A DNA stretch of 64,000 bases from the NCBI GenBank assembly GCA_964593725.1, contig CAZQJS010000005.1, forward strand, positions 1-64,000. Reading direction: 5' to 3'. The stretch's first letter is position 1. The number at the start of each line of letters is the position of its first letter. The notes below the pieces were generated by a model. The model was given only the letters and a program-made list of their open reading frames with translations, was not told the origin of the DNA and did no database searches. Below are positions 7,212 through 15,798 of the stretch, in pieces. The DNA comes from JAIOSM01 sp964593725 (lineage in GTDB: Bacteria > Desulfobacterota > Desulfobacteria > Desulfobacterales > Desulfobacteraceae). The position numbers were made by a program, and so were the translations under genes.

Positions 7212-8378
7212 ATGCGAAGAAAAGAGATTGATTATATATTAAAACAGATGCTTGGATCAAAAAAAAGCATTTCTGATCTCAATTTTACACCGGGAAAACC
7301 ACTCCAGGTCGAAAGCGATGGTGAACTTGTACCTGTCAGAATGCAGCCAAACTTTGGAAAGCTTACTGCCTTTCAAACAGAAATCATAGCTTTAAACCTT
7401 ATTAATAACAACAGAGAACTGACAGAAACTTTAATCAAAAGAGGTTCCTGTGACTTCAGCTATCAGCTGAGGGACAAAGTACGTTTCAGGGTAAATGTTT
7501 TTTCAAGATCAGGCAAATACTCCATAGCCATGAGAAAGCTTGAAACCAGAATACCCACAATTAAAGAACTTAACCTGCCGGAAGTTTTTTATCAAATGGC
7601 AGAGGAAAAAAATGGTCTTTTATTTGTAACAGGAGCAACCGGTGTTGGTAAATCAACATCCCTTGCAGCCCTTTTAAACCAGATCAATGAGACAAAAGCA
7701 TACCACGTGATTACTCTGGAAGATCCCATAGAGTTCCAACACTCCCAGAAAAAATCAACCTTTAACCAGCGCGAACTTGCAACGGATTTTGATACCTTTG
7801 AGAGCGGCCTGCGTGCTGCCATGAGACAGGCACCAAAAGTTATACTGGTAGGTGAGATGCGTGACAGGGAAACAATTGAAATTGGACTTGCTGCTGCTGA
7901 AACAGGCCATCTTGTTGTAACCACACTCCATACAGCAGATGCAGGCCAGACCATTAACCGTGTCCTTGGAATGTTCTCAACAGAAGAAGAAAAGCTCATC
8001 CGGGTCCGCCTTGCCGACTCTCTGAAATGGGTTGTTTCCCAGAAACTTCTTCCAAAAACAGGAGGCGGCAGGATCGCAGCCTTTGAAGTTATGTGCACCA
8101 GCTTAAGGGTAAAAGACTCAATACTCCATGGTGAAAAAGAGGGCAACTCCTTTGCTGAAATTATTAAGCAGGGTAGTGCCAGGAGCATGATTAGCTTTGA
8201 TGAATATATCATTAAACTATACGAAGCAGGATTAATTGAAGAGAATACTGCAAACGCATATGCCACCCGTAAGGATATTGTGGGAAGAGGTATTGATACC
8301 ATTAAAAGCTCCAGAGGTGAGGCTACATCGGAGATTGAATCCCTTGAATTGGACCGTGGATACAGAAGGAGCCATTAA
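7212..8378 (+). CDS. pilU: PilT/PilU-type ATPase, probable PilU
   Basis: 388 residues with Walker A GATGVGKST (141-149), Walker B around VILVGEMRD (210-218) and a conserved His box ETGHLVVTTLH. It lacks a clear AIRNLIRE motif and is more divergent than its upstream neighbour, as PilU proteins are. PilU is an accessory motor that works with PilT. The gene follows pilT and ends two bases before the next gene, supporting co-translation. The PilU label rests on order and divergence rather than on a unique motif. Confidence 0.82.
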   Translation: MRRKEIDYILKQMLGSKKSISDLNFTPGKPLQVESDGELVPVRMQPNFGKLTAFQTEIIALNLINNNRELTETLIKRGSCDFSYQLRDKVRFRVNVFSRSGKYSIAMRKLETRIPTIKELNLPEVFYQMAEEKNGLLFVTGATGVGKSTSLAALLNQINETKAYHVITLEDPIEFQHSQKKSTFNQRELATDFDTFESGLRAAMRQAPKVILVGEMRDRETIEIGLAAAETGHLVVTTLHTADAGQTINRVLGMFSTEEEKLIRVRLADSLKWVVSQKLLPKTGGGRIAAFEVMCTSLRVKDSILHGEKEGNSFAEIIKQGSARSMISFDEYIIKLYEAGLIEENTANAYATRKDIVGRGIDTIKSSRGEATSEIESLELDRGYRRSH

Positions 8379-8380
8379 TC

Positions 8381-8998
8381 ATGAAAATTATATGTATAGC
8401 ATGCCAGGCCAAATTCAATATACCAGATAATAAAATTCCAAAAGGTAAAAATGCTTTTATCAGATGCCCTAAATGCCAGGAAAAGGTTAAAATCCCCACC
8501 TTTAAACCGGAAGAACGCAGCGGAGCAATTGCTATTCCTGATATTTTTGCATCCACATTTATGGCTGAAACAGATAAAAAAGCTTTGGTCTGTATTGATA
8601 ATGATTCCTATAGAGAAATTATATTCCGGGGGCTTACAAAACATGAATACCAGGCAAACGCAGCGGAAAATTCGGCCTTTGCATTGGAATTTCTTGAGAT
8701 ACAACAATATAATACAATCATAATTGATGAAAATTTTGAAAAAGGAATCGGTAAAGACAGGGTAATGGATGAAATTGAAAGAATGGATATGTCCTTTAGA
8801 AGGGATATCTGTATAGTTCTGCTGAGCAAACACATAAGAACAGGAGATAATATGAACACCCTGCACTCAAGTGTTAATAAAGTAGTAAACTATAAAGATA
8901 TTAATATCTTTGATAATTTTTTCAAAAGTGCTGTAAAGGAGCACAAACAATTTTATTCTGTATATAATATGGCCATGCAGACAATTGGTAAAAGATAA
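8381..8998 (+). CDS. Zinc-ribbon protein with degenerate receiver-like domain
   Basis: 205 residues. The first 45 form an MJ0042-type zinc ribbon (CIACQAKFNIPDNKIP, then CPKCQEKVKIP). From about 68 a receiver-like fold can be traced: acidic patch CIDNDS, a central IIIDENF whose Asp would be the phosphorylation site, and LLSKH in place of the switch Ser/Thr region. The usual C-terminal Lys-Pro is absent (VVNYKD), so phosphorylation is uncertain. It begins two bases after pilU and is the last pilus-linked gene, suggesting a role in pilus control. No known gene name fits. Confidence 0.65.
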   Translation: MKIICIACQAKFNIPDNKIPKGKNAFIRCPKCQEKVKIPTFKPEERSGAIAIPDIFASTFMAETDKKALVCIDNDSYREIIFRGLTKHEYQANAAENSAFALEFLEIQQYNTIIIDENFEKGIGKDRVMDEIERMDMSFRRDICIVLLSKHIRTGDNMNTLHSSVNKVVNYKDINIFDNFFKSAVKEHKQFYSVYNMAMQTIGKR

Positions 8999-9839
8999 TA
9001 CTTCCTTTTTATTTACAAAGAAAAAATTTGACTCATTAAAAACAGAAACAAAGCATAAATGGGTTATCAAATGGCTGCTTGTTATCTATCAGAAACTAAT
9101 TACAAACAGAATAAATTCTGAAGCTGTTCTCCTTTTTGCCACAGAATACAACCGTATATTGAATTGGCTGGACATAACTTTTAAAGAGCCTCCCTCAACA
9201 ATGGAAAACAGAGCCTGGGTTGAGTTTGTATCCGATGCAGTCCATTTTCACAGGCTTGGCGCAGGCCTTTTACCAAAAGATCACGATCTTTTGGTAAACT
9301 ATTCCATAAACATTACAACCAATGACACACTGAACAAGAAAAAGTACGCCATAAAACCTTTAGATTATTATGTGGCAGTTGACAGTTTTAGAAGCGTATT
9401 CAATGTGGGGTCACTTTTCAGAATTACTGATGCAGCAGGTTTTAAATCCATAATACTTGGCAGCACTCCGGGCAGTGAACACCCGCTGGTGCAAAAAATT
9501 TCCATGGGTGCATCTGCCTGGATAAAATCAGAAAAAACAGATGACCTTGCAGCTGCACTAACCGACAAAAAGCATGATGGTTATTCAATAATCGGCCTTG
9601 AAACAATTGAGCCTTCACAAGAGTATACAATGTTTGACTGGCCTGAAAAGGCAGTCCTTGTTATTGGCAATGAAGAGTATGGTATATCAAGGCATGTACT
9701 GCAAATATGCAATCATTTTGTGCACATACCCATGTTTGGCAGAAAAAATTCAATTAATGTGGCCAACGCAGCATCTGTAGTGATGTTTCACATTGCCGGT
9801 AAATTGAATAGACACCAGGAACAATGGAAATGGCAATAA
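8985..9839 (+). CDS. SpoU/TrmH family RNA 2'-O-methyltransferase (SPOUT)
   Basis: 284 residues with the three SPOUT motifs in the C-terminal half: SVFNVGSLFRITDAAG (motif 1), VLVIGNEEYGIS (motif 2) and IPMFGRKNSINVANAASVV (motif 3), which tie the SAM-binding trefoil knot. These enzymes methylate the 2'-OH of tRNA or rRNA nucleotides; the target here is not evident. The N-terminal 120 residues do not look like a known RNA-binding domain. The start at 8985 is TTG, overlaps the preceding gene by 14 bases and has no good ribosome site, so the N-terminus is uncertain. A 30-bp palindrome lies inside the gene at 9269-9298. Confidence 0.82.
   Translation: MVKDNTSFLFTKKKFDSLKTETKHKWVIKWLLVIYQKLITNRINSEAVLLFATEYNRILNWLDITFKEPPSTMENRAWVEFVSDAVHFHRLGAGLLPKDHDLLVNYSINITTNDTLNKKKYAIKPLDYYVAVDSFRSVFNVGSLFRITDAAGFKSIILGSTPGSEHPLVQKISMGASAWIKSEKTDDLAAALTDKKHDGYSIIGLETIEPSQEYTMFDWPEKAVLVIGNEEYGISRHVLQICNHFVHIPMFGRKNSINVANAASVVMFHIAGKLNRHQEQWKWQ
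9269..9298. repeat. Perfect 14-bp-arm palindrome inside the SPOUT gene
   Basis: TTTACCAAAAGATC, two bases (AC), then GATCTTTTGGTAAA. The symmetry is exact over 28 of 30 bases. It lies in the poorly conserved N-terminal part of the coding region and would form a strong hairpin in DNA or mRNA. No T-run follows. Confidence 0.8.
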
Positions 9840-10411
9840 TGCAACTCTACCTTGATGAGATCTGCAAAATAAACAGACTTGATATTCCTGGTAAAGGCCT
9901 TTGCCAATGGGTGTTCCACCATGGTATGCTCTTTTCAAGTCCCCATAAATGGTGGCTTGACCCAAACACAACTGAACCTGCCCTGCGAAGCACATTGCAT
10001 GAAGGAGTAGATATCCTCATGTATATAAACAGCAGTAAGTGCATTGAGAAACTTAATCCCGGAGCACTTGTTCCATCAGCAGCAGACGGAAGAATCATCA
10101 ATATCTGTGATGATTTCCTTGGACAATCCATAGTTGTCAGGCACAATATTTCCCATTGCCAGAAACTTGACCTTATTTTTGTCTATGCCCATGTTTCTCC
10201 TGTGCACACAATAAAAGCAGATATTGATATTTCCAAAGGGGATATCATTGCATCAATTGCTCCGGAAAAGAGTAACCAAGGCACTCCCTCCCCACATCTT
10301 CATCTTTCCATAATCGAGGTACCAAAAAACATTGCCCATCCAAAATTAAACTGGAGCTTATTTGCCGGCACAAGAAGTGAAATTAACCTGATCAATCCCT
10401 TTTTTATATAA
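9824..10411 (+). CDS. M23-like (LytM-fold) metallopeptidase-type protein
   Basis: 195 residues with the LytM/M23 layout: HEGVDILMY (H-x3-D zinc ligands, about 59-63), the GALVPSAADGRIINI strand pair, GQSIVVRHN, a YAHVSP segment with a further histidine and the HLHLS motif near 168-172. The family cleaves peptide cross-links in peptidoglycan. There is no signal peptide or membrane anchor, which is odd for a cell-wall enzyme, so it may act on a cytoplasmic ligand or be a degenerate, non-exported relative. It overlaps the SPOUT gene by 16 bases. Confidence 0.68.
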   Translation: MEMAIMQLYLDEICKINRLDIPGKGLCQWVFHHGMLFSSPHKWWLDPNTTEPALRSTLHEGVDILMYINSSKCIEKLNPGALVPSAADGRIINICDDFLGQSIVVRHNISHCQKLDLIFVYAHVSPVHTIKADIDISKGDIIASIAPEKSNQGTPSPHLHLSIIEVPKNIAHPKLNWSLFAGTRSEINLINPFFI

Positions 10412-10422
10412 TAGATATGGAT

Positions 10423-11178
10423 TTAATTAAAAAACCTCCTGAACTCTGCCAAAGCTTTTCCATACTCACGCCTGGTCAATTTTCTAAATTTATACATACG
10501 TTTCAGCAATACAAAGCTTTTGTGCTTAAGCCTCCTTGTGGGGCGATTGGGGCTGAACCTCCTTGGATTTGGAATTATACATGCAAGCCTTACAGATTCA
10601 AAGGTTGTAAGCCTGGCTGCTGATTTATGGAAATATATCCTGGATGCAGTTTCCACACCAAAAACACCTTTTCCAAGCTCTATATAATTCAAATACAACT
10701 CAAAAATTCTTCTCTTTGGTAACTGCTGCTCCAGTTTATATGTTAAAACAGCTTCTTTCAATTTTCTCCTTATGGTCTTATCTGAAGACAAATAGAGGTT
10801 TTTTGCAAGCTGCTGGGTAATTGTACTGCCGCCCCTTTTAAATCCACCTTTTTTAAGATTTGCCTTAATGGAGAGCTTTATTTCAGCAAAGTCAAACCCA
10901 TTGTGCAGAAAAAAAGCCCCATCTTCACTTATTCTGACTGCATCCTTTAAATCCTGACTGATTTCAGAATAGCTTATATATCTATGGGAGATCCTTAAAT
11001 GCTTGCCTTCTGCCTTTGCTGCACGGATTCTCATCTTCATAAAAGAAGTTTTCCCAGGATTTTTTGTTAAAAATTCCCTGGGATCAGGCAGCAGCAGATA
11101 CAGTGCCCCGGCAGCTAACAATAATATTACAGAAATAATCAATGTAAGTTTGAAAATTTTTTTCATAACACCACACAT
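10423..11178 (-). CDS. mtgA: Monofunctional biosynthetic peptidoglycan transglycosylase
   Basis: 251 residues of the GT51 family, which polymerises lipid II into glycan strands at the outer face of the inner membrane. An N-terminal anchor (about 8-29) is followed by the catalytic SEDGAFFLHNGFD motif with its Glu, then GGSTITQQLAKNLYL, RRKLKEAVLTYKLE and IFELYLNYIELG, all classical GT51 boxes. No penicillin-binding domain follows, hence the monofunctional type. An ATG four codons in is an alternative start, but AGGTG lies ten bases before the first one. It converges on the M23-like gene with an 11-base gap. Confidence 0.9.
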   Translation of the reverse strand: MCGVMKKIFKLTLIISVILLLAAGALYLLLPDPREFLTKNPGKTSFMKMRIRAAKAEGKHLRISHRYISYSEISQDLKDAVRISEDGAFFLHNGFDFAEIKLSIKANLKKGGFKRGGSTITQQLAKNLYLSSDKTIRRKLKEAVLTYKLEQQLPKRRIFELYLNYIELGKGVFGVETASRIYFHKSAARLTTFESVRLACIIPNPRRFSPNRPTRRLKHKSFVLLKRMYKFRKLTRREYGKALAEFRRFFN

Positions 11179-11245
11179 TGATTTAATTCACCTGTAAAGT
11201 CAATCACTTTTTCCATGATTTTATAAGTTACAAACAACTAAAAAC

Positions 11246-11274
11246 TTGACACTGGTCTGGTTATGGAATATGTT
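11246..11274 (+). promoter_or_regulatory. Sigma70 promoter of the TrmB-type regulator gene
   Basis: TTGACA (11246-11251), 17 bases, TATGTT (11269-11274). The -10 is overlapped by the palindrome at 11271-11292, so the site can be repressed by whatever binds there. Confidence 0.5.
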
Positions 11275-11292
11275 GCTATTATGGTAGCAACA
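11271..11292. promoter_or_regulatory. Perfect 8-bp inverted repeat operator
   Basis: TGTTGCTA, six bases (TTATGG), TAGCAACA: exact symmetry over 8+8 bases, starting within the -10 element and ending 17 bases before the regulator's ATG. The position and symmetry argue for autoregulation by the TrmB-family protein encoded immediately downstream. Confidence 0.65.
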
Positions 11293-11308
11293 AATATGGA
11301 AGGACAAT

Positions 11309-12097
11309 ATGGAAAATAGTCTGAGTTTGAAAGAGCTTGGTTTTACACAATATGAAGCCAGTTGTTACATGGCTCTTATCAGCAAGCACCCGGTTAACGG
11401 TTCAAGGCTGAGTAAAATTTCAGGCATTGCCCGATCAAGAATATACGATGTTTTAAGAAGCATGATTGCCAAGGGCTATGTCCTTGAAACAGAATCATCT
11501 CAATTTGCTCCCTTCCCCCCGGACGAGTTGGTAAAAAAACTTAAAACAGATTTTAAAAAAAAGATAAAAGCCTTTGAAAAAGAGGTTGAGAAGTCCTGCC
11601 AGGAACCTGTGTATGAATACATATGGACCTTGACCGGATATGACAATATAATGGTAAAAGCAAGGCACATGATCGAAAACGCAGAAAAAGAGATCTATGC
11701 AAGGCTCTTTTCAAAGGCCAGCAGCTATCTTGAAAAATATCTTAAACAGGCAGATAACCGTGGTGTAAATATCAGGTATATTGCCATGGGAGATGTTTCA
11801 GTAGACTTTGATGTCCAGGTAATACACCCTGAAAAGGATCTTCTTATTGAAAAAATCGGCGGTAGATCCTTTGATATTATAGTAGATAAAAATGAGTCTT
11901 TAACAGGAGTTTTTGAACCGGGCAATGAAGAGATGTCGCCCATCAGCTGGACCAGGAACAAATGGTTTGTGACTGCCAACAGAGACAGTCTGCGTCATGA
12001 TTTTTATCACTGTTTTCTGACAAAGATATATGATGATAAAAAGGAACTTACCAAAAAAGAGAAAAAGATCTACCAAATAATAAAAAAGGATGACTGA
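11309..12097 (+). CDS. TrmB family transcriptional regulator
   Basis: 262 residues. The N-terminal winged helix (LKELGFTQYEASCYMALIS, then GIARSRIYDVLRSMIAKGYV) is the TrmB/Sugar_trans_reg signature. A short coiled coil near 75-95 is followed by a C-terminal PLD-like effector domain with the ENAEKEIYARLF pattern. TrmB proteins are best known as sugar-responsive regulators in archaea but also occur in bacteria near amino-acid genes. Here the next gene, 45 bases on, is an ornithine-type aminotransferase, so the ligand may be an amino acid. GGAAGGA lies upstream of the ATG. Confidence 0.82.
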   Translation: MENSLSLKELGFTQYEASCYMALISKHPVNGSRLSKISGIARSRIYDVLRSMIAKGYVLETESSQFAPFPPDELVKKLKTDFKKKIKAFEKEVEKSCQEPVYEYIWTLTGYDNIMVKARHMIENAEKEIYARLFSKASSYLEKYLKQADNRGVNIRYIAMGDVSVDFDVQVIHPEKDLLIEKIGGRSFDIIVDKNESLTGVFEPGNEEMSPISWTRNKWFVTANRDSLRHDFYHCFLTKIYDDKKELTKKEKKIYQIIKKDD

Positions 12098-12142
12098 TAA
12101 AATAAACAAATCAATATAAGATTGATTTTAAAGGAGGCTGAT

Positions 12143-13429
12143 ATGAGTGCGGTTGAAAAAAAAAATATACCAACTGGATTTTCAGCATTTTCAGATGCTG
12201 ATATTTTTAAGTTTGAAGAGACCTGTGGTGCACACCACTATGAAAGGGTGAAACTTGTTATCCGCCATGCCATAGGATGCTGGCTCTATGATGAAAAAGG
12301 GGAAAAATATCTGGACTGCCTTGCTGCATATTCTGCTGCAAATCCCGGCCACCACCATCCTGATCTTATCAAGGCAGTTAAAAATGCCCTGGAAGGGAAA
12401 TATGCCTCGGTTCTTTCAAATGTTATATATACTGACCCGCTTGGTGTGTTTCTCTCAAAAATGGCCGGGTTTGCCCCGCAGCTTGCACCTGGATTTGGCA
12501 ATAACGGCAATAAAGTACTTCCAAAAAACGGCGGAGTTGAATCTGTTGAAACTGCCATTAAAGCAATGCGATATTATGGTTTTAAGCATAAAGGGATACA
12601 AGATGGCAAACAGGAGATAATAGTGTTTAATAATAATTTCCATGGGCGTACCATCTCTGTTATTTCATTTTCAAGCAGTGAAAAATCCAAAAAAGGTTTT
12701 GGCCCCCTTACACCAGGATTTGTATCTGTTAAATATGGTGACATTTTTGCTGTTAAAAATGCAATCAACAAAAACACCTGCGGAATACTTGTGGAACCAA
12801 TGCAGGGAGAAGGCGGCATGCAGATACCTCCTAAAGGGTTTTTAAAAGGTTTAAGAACACTTGCAGATAAAAATGATATTCTGCTTGTCTGTGATGAAAT
12901 CCAGGTGGGGCTTGGAAGAACAGGGAAAAAATTCTGCTTTGAACACGAAAATATTGTTCCCGACGGTATTATACTTGGTAAAGCACTCTCCGGCGGCATC
13001 ATCCCCCTTTCAGTCTTTATAACCAATGCTGAAATTATGGACATGGTTTTCAGTAAAGGTTCTGAGGGTTCAACATTTGGCGGCTATCCCCTTGCATGTG
13101 TTGCAGGAGTAGCAGGCCTTGAAATCCTTGAAAAGGAAAACCTTATTGAAAAAGCTGCAGCCAAAGGCAAAATATTAAACAAAAAAATTAAAGAGATTGC
13201 ATCAAGATCTCCCCATGTAAAAGAAGTCCGGGGCAAGGGCTTGTTCATAGGAATTGAAGTTAAAAAGGGCAATGCCATGGAATTCTGCCGCCACCTTGCA
13301 GACCTGGGTGTTGTTGCCAATGACAGCCACGGCCATACAATCAGAATCTCTCCGCCGTTAATCATCAATGATATGGAGATTGATTTTTTACTGGACAGAC
13401 TTGAAAAAGTTCTGGTTAGACAGGTGTAA
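12143..13429 (+). CDS. rocD: Class III aminotransferase, ornithine aminotransferase-like
   Basis: 428 residues of fold-type I PLP enzymes. Asp251 in CDEIQVGLGRTGK binds the pyridine nitrogen and Lys280 in ILGKALSGG forms the Schiff base. NPGHHHPDLIKAV and the HGRT segment match ornithine and acetylornithine aminotransferases, and the C-terminal TIRISPPLII fits RocD. The reaction would convert ornithine and 2-oxoglutarate into glutamate semialdehyde and glutamate. The ATG at 12143 has AAGGAGG six bases upstream and is preferred to a TTG at 12122. It is downstream of the TrmB regulator, probably co-transcribed. Lysine or GABA transaminase activity cannot be excluded. Confidence 0.8.
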   Translation: MSAVEKKNIPTGFSAFSDADIFKFEETCGAHHYERVKLVIRHAIGCWLYDEKGEKYLDCLAAYSAANPGHHHPDLIKAVKNALEGKYASVLSNVIYTDPLGVFLSKMAGFAPQLAPGFGNNGNKVLPKNGGVESVETAIKAMRYYGFKHKGIQDGKQEIIVFNNNFHGRTISVISFSSSEKSKKGFGPLTPGFVSVKYGDIFAVKNAINKNTCGILVEPMQGEGGMQIPPKGFLKGLRTLADKNDILLVCDEIQVGLGRTGKKFCFEHENIVPDGIILGKALSGGIIPLSVFITNAEIMDMVFSKGSEGSTFGGYPLACVAGVAGLEILEKENLIEKAAAKGKILNKKIKEIASRSPHVKEVRGKGLFIGIEVKKGNAMEFCRHLADLGVVANDSHGHTIRISPPLIINDMEIDFLLDRLEKVLVRQV

Positions 13430-13458
13430 ACAATGCCTGGAAACCAGTCCAATATTAA

Positions 13459-14793
13459 TCAGGACTTATTATCTGTTCCATTGCCGGATGAAGCAAGCTT
13501 AATAACCGATTCAAGCAGGTTCAGTCGTTGACTTACCATTGATTTGAACCTGGGAAGAAATTTTTTTGCCAGGGGTTTGCCAGGAGAATATTTTATTTGG
13601 TTGGGATTAACAGGTTTTTTATTTATCCTCACTTCGTAGTGAACATGGGGGCCGGTTGTCTGGCCTGTGCTGCCAACTCTTGCAATTGTATCACCCTGGT
13701 TTACATACTTGCCTGCCCTTACCAAAAGAGCACTGCAATGTCCATAATAGGTTTCATATCCATTGGGATGAATAATAATTACAAGTTTCCCATATCCGGC
13801 TGACCATCCTGAAAACCTGACCCTTCCATTGGCTGTGGCAAAAATGGGAGTTCCTGTGCGTGCACCGTAATCAATCCCTGTATGCCTTTTATATTTTTTT
13901 AAAACAGGATGAAACCGGTGCAGGGAAAAAGACGATGTAATCCTGCCAAATTTAATGGGTACCCGCAGGAACATCTTTTTCATGGGGTTCCCAAATTTAT
14001 CATAATAATTGTCATATTTCCCGTCATTAAAAAGAAAGGCTGAAAATATTTTATTCCTTGCTACATAGCGGGCAGCCAGAATTCTGCCATATTTTACAAA
14101 CCTGCCGTCTTTACTGAATTTCTCGAACTCAATCTGGATCGTATCCCCCTTTCTTGGGAAAAGAAAGAAGTCAATATCCCAGGAAAAAATGTCTGCAAAG
14201 TCCAATGCCAGAGACTCTTTTTCTCCGCCATCCAGAACTGCCCGGAACAGTGAGTCTTTAATAACAAATTCTTTTGCATCCACACTTTTTTGAAGCGTTA
14301 TTATTTTTTTTGTGACATCAAATCCATCAAGGGCATTTTTTTTTGCGACAAACTGGGTCAAAAGGTTTCTTTTATAAAAAATTTTTTTAAGATTATAATC
14401 CTTTGAAAAAAAGAGAGTGTATTGATCGCCATTTCTGGCACATTTAAAATCAAATACTTTTTTAAAATCCCTGGAAAGTTTTAATATTTCATGGGAAGGG
14501 ACCTGGTGATCTATGAGTTCACTATAGAATGGCCTGTTTGTTATTGACCCATGCTTTATAATGAAATTTGAACTATCAGATTCTGCATCAGATGCTGCAA
14601 GGACTTGTTTATCCTTTCCAGAGGGCGCAGGCACAGCCCGGATGACCATATTTGATTTTTTTGCTCCACCGGATTGAATAACATTAGTCCGGGAAAAAGA
14701 GGAAAACAGAAAAGCAAATAGTAAAATAATTAAACCTGCAATAACAAGACCGAAAACCGCATAATTTTTCTCAACTCTTATATACTGTCCCAT
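13459..14793 (-). CDS. M23 family murein DD-endopeptidase (MepM-like)
   Basis: 444 residues with an N-terminal membrane anchor (about 11-33), a central region with OapA/LysM-like folding (about 75-290) and a C-terminal M23 domain: HTGIDYG supplies the first His and Asp, and GPHVHYEVR the closing HxH. The segment YGKLVIIIHPNGYETYYGH is typical. The layout resembles MepM/YebA, periplasmic enzymes that cut cross-links so that new strands can be inserted. A tail of about 45 residues follows the catalytic domain. It is a single reverse-strand gene converging on the aminotransferase. Confidence 0.88.
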   Translation of the reverse strand: MGQYIRVEKNYAVFGLVIAGLIILLFAFLFSSFSRTNVIQSGGAKKSNMVIRAVPAPSGKDKQVLAASDAESDSSNFIIKHGSITNRPFYSELIDHQVPSHEILKLSRDFKKVFDFKCARNGDQYTLFFSKDYNLKKIFYKRNLLTQFVAKKNALDGFDVTKKIITLQKSVDAKEFVIKDSLFRAVLDGGEKESLALDFADIFSWDIDFFLFPRKGDTIQIEFEKFSKDGRFVKYGRILAARYVARNKIFSAFLFNDGKYDNYYDKFGNPMKKMFLRVPIKFGRITSSFSLHRFHPVLKKYKRHTGIDYGARTGTPIFATANGRVRFSGWSAGYGKLVIIIHPNGYETYYGHCSALLVRAGKYVNQGDTIARVGSTGQTTGPHVHYEVRINKKPVNPNQIKYSPGKPLAKKFLPRFKSMVSQRLNLLESVIKLASSGNGTDNKS

Positions 14794-14886
14794 AAGGTAT
14801 GGAGCCCCTTGCTTAAGCTTACAACTGAAAAACTCCTACTACCACTATATGACAAATTAAGCAATGTCAAGAAAATCAGAAAAAAA

Positions 14887-15798
14887 TTATAAATTTGCTC
14901 CTAAAAACAGGCCGCCCAGCAACATCAACACCATACCTGCAAAAAGTTCAATCCATATTTCAAGTCTGCCAGTATTTTTACCACTCCTTGAAGCAGCATT
15001 AAGTGAAAACAGTTTGCCTGATATTGCAAGTAGAATAACAATTGATATGGTAAGGCCCATGCCCAGAGAAATAGCTATGCCCAGGATTACGCTCAAATAT
15101 AATAAATTCATTGATAAAGCAAACAGCATTACTATTACAACACCCGGACACGGAATACATCCGACAATTGCTGCAGATAAGACAGGGTTCAGGGATTTAT
15201 CTTTTCTCTCACTCAAACCATTGTTATTCTTTACTAACTTATAAATACTATAAAAGAAAATACCCAGGCCCAGGCAGGCAATAAGGCCATAACTTATGAC
15301 CTGGGTTATGTTTGTAATGCTGTCCAGGCTGCCCATAATATTTGACTTTAAAACAAAATAGACAAAGAGAACAAAAATAATACCGGAAACTCCATGGAAA
15401 AAGGCAATGGAATTACTGAAAAGCAATCCCTGTACAAAAGAGGGACGTTGTGCCAGCACATAGGACAGGGCAACAGCTTTACCATGGCCCGGGCCTGCAG
15501 CATGAATTACACCATAGGAAAATGCAATAAAAATTAAAACCAGAACAGGCTTTACACTGCCGCCCTCCCGTGCCTGTTTTACAAGGTGTGTCATCTTCTC
15601 CTTTAAATATTGCTGCCATACGATTATTTTTAAAAAAACCTTGCTTAAAACAGTTGATTTTGATGACACGGTTTTGCCGGGCAGGGGTGAAAAAGTGTTC
15701 TGTTTTGTAGTGAACGGGTTGCCCGCGCCTTCACAGGAGCTAAATCCTGCAAACAATAATGTTGCGGCGAGTATGGTAAACAAGATAATATGTCTCAT
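14887..15798 (-). CDS. NicO family nickel/cobalt transporter
   Basis: 303 residues with a signal-like N-terminus and about six or seven membrane segments. The family motif GVIHAAGPGHGKAVALSY (about 98-115) and the later GCIPCPGVVIVMLFALS are the metal-path signatures of the RcnA/NicO group. Members move Ni or Co across the inner membrane, some as importers and some as efflux pumps; direction cannot be read from sequence. Its ATG overlaps the stop of the DUF1007 gene by four bases, the usual partner for such transporters. Nickel supply to hydrogenase or CODH is a plausible need in this kind of organism. Confidence 0.85.
   Translation of the reverse strand: MRHIILFTILAATLLFAGFSSCEGAGNPFTTKQNTFSPLPGKTVSSKSTVLSKVFLKIIVWQQYLKEKMTHLVKQAREGGSVKPVLVLIFIAFSYGVIHAAGPGHGKAVALSYVLAQRPSFVQGLLFSNSIAFFHGVSGIIFVLFVYFVLKSNIMGSLDSITNITQVISYGLIACLGLGIFFYSIYKLVKNNNGLSERKDKSLNPVLSAAIVGCIPCPGVVIVMLFALSMNLLYLSVILGIAISLGMGLTISIVILLAISGKLFSLNAASRSGKNTGRLEIWIELFAGMVLMLLGGLFLGANL

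Noticed and set aside
7592..8302. Long open frame on the reverse strand opposite pilU
   Set aside because: It is antisense to a well-conserved ATPase with all motifs and has a composition typical of a shadow frame.
12122..12142. TTG start seven codons upstream in the aminotransferase gene
   Set aside because: The strong AAGGAGG ribosome site lies downstream of this TTG and points to the ATG at 12143.
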